From: Alphaproteobacteria bacterium MarineAlpha10_Bin3
Lineage (GTDB): Bacteria > Pseudomonadota > Alphaproteobacteria > UBA8366 > GCA-2717185
Assembly: GCA_002937525.1 (NCBI GenBank)
Contig: PTKA01000129.1
Coordinates: 1 to 5,461 of the forward strand
DNA: 5,461 nucleotides
Direction of reading: 5' to 3'
Below are positions 5,068 to 5,461 of the stretch, one piece after another; position 1 is the stretch's first letter; every line of letters begins with the position of its first letter. A program made the translations under genes and the position numbers. The notes under the pieces are model-generated. The model searched no databases. It saw nothing but the letters and a program-made list of their open reading frames with translations, and had not been told where the DNA came from.

Positions 5068-5461
5068 ATGGGTAACATGGCAAGCAAATTTTTCGGTGCA
5101 TGGGCGGTTGCCGCGGGCTGTTTTTTGGCGCTGATTTTCGCGGCACAGCCGGGACTGGCGCAGAATCCAGCGGCGCTGGAAACCACCTCGCTGCCACGCG
5201 GCGAAGACCAGAATCCCGAAGCCGCACTGCCGCGCGTGCTTAACGAAGCGGACGCAGCTTTGTACCGGGAAATCTTCACCTTGCAGAAAGCCGGCAAGTG
5301 GCGCGCCGCCGACCAGCGGATCGCCATGCTGCGCGACACGCTGCTGATCGGCCATGTGCTGTTTCAGCGCTACATGCACCCGACCGCCTATCGCTCGAAA
5401 TATACCGAATTGAAGGGCTGGATGGCGCAATACGCCGATCATCCGGGTGCCGCCCGCATCT
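5068..5461 (+). CDS. Soluble lytic murein transglycosylase-like protein, N-terminal part
   Basis: The first 131 residues are visible and the gene runs off the right edge. A Sec-type signal peptide is clear: a short N-region with a lysine (M-A-S-K), a hydrophobic stretch at about 8-26, and a likely cleavage after G-L-A (residue 31). The mature part (A-L-Y-R-E-I-F, K-W-R-A-A-D, L-I-G-H-V-L, H-P-T-A-Y-R-S-K-Y) resembles the alpha-helical N-terminal region of periplasmic Slt-type transglycosylases of alphaproteobacteria, which cleave peptidoglycan to anhydromuropeptides. The catalytic SLT domain would lie downstream, outside the window. The start is ambiguous between ATG 5068 and in-frame ATG 5077; neither has a good Shine-Dalgarno. 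C18 follows A-A-G, but the hydrophobic stretch continues past it, so a lipoprotein is unlikely. It is probably a housekeeping gene separate from the catabolic cluster. Confidence 0.78.
   Translation, partial: MGNMASKFFGAWAVAAGCFLALIFAAQPGLAQNPAALETTSLPRGEDQNPEAALPRVLNEADAALYREIFTLQKAGKWRAADQRIAMLRDTLLIGHVLFQRYMHPTAYRSKYTELKGWMAQYADHPGAARI

Noticed and set aside
3995..5227. A 410-codon open frame on the minus strand
   Set aside because: It lies antisense to the clearly real TauD-type gene and the start of the transglycosylase gene. Its composition (R, A, D, G rich, no motif) is that of a shadow frame in GC-rich DNA.

Overview
The window is GC-rich and densely packed. Codon choice and protein flavour (a signal-peptide soluble lytic transglycosylase, a crotonase, PhyH- and TauD-type dioxygenases) suggest an alphaproteobacterium, perhaps Rhodospirillales-like; this is an impression, not a computed assignment. 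TGA is a normal stop here: it ends the crotonase, PhyH, alpha/beta hydrolase and DinB-fusion genes.

Layout. A divergent promoter region (about 3072-3137) separates two transcription units. To the left, on the minus strand and in order of transcription: a PhyH-type Fe(II)/2-oxoglutarate dioxygenase (3071-2163); a glutaredoxin-DinB fusion (2146-1385); a crotonase-fold protein (1314-538); and an M20-family amidohydrolase/carbamoylase that runs off the left edge (536-1). Gaps are 16, 70 and 1 nt, so this looks like an operon. To the right, on the plus strand: an alpha/beta hydrolase (3138-3953) and a TauD-type dioxygenase (4028-4972). After a 95-nt gap comes the start of a periplasmic lytic transglycosylase (5068 to the right edge), probably an unrelated housekeeping gene.

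Main discovery. The glutaredoxin-DinB gene has an in-frame TGA as codon 13, at the position of the first cysteine of the thioredoxin-fold CxxC motif (W-Q-P-H-[TGA]-T-S-C). A good Shine-Dalgarno and ATG lie upstream, 240 open codons follow, and a small hairpin lies about 18 nt downstream. The best reading is a selenoprotein with a U-x-x-C active site. An ordinary gene caller would start it at an internal GTG (2044) and lose the whole active site. The C-terminal half belongs to the DinB/thiol S-transferase-like superfamily, so the polypeptide joins a selenol/thiol redox centre to a probable metal- and thiol-dependent domain.

How the genes may work together (inference). Two oxygenases, two hydrolases, a crotonase and a thiol/selenol redox protein around one divergent promoter suggest a small catabolic or detoxification locus. 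The substrate cannot be read from the sequence. Other points are a long imperfect palindrome abutting the crotonase ribosome binding site, and a crotonase that lacks both classical hydratase glutamates.
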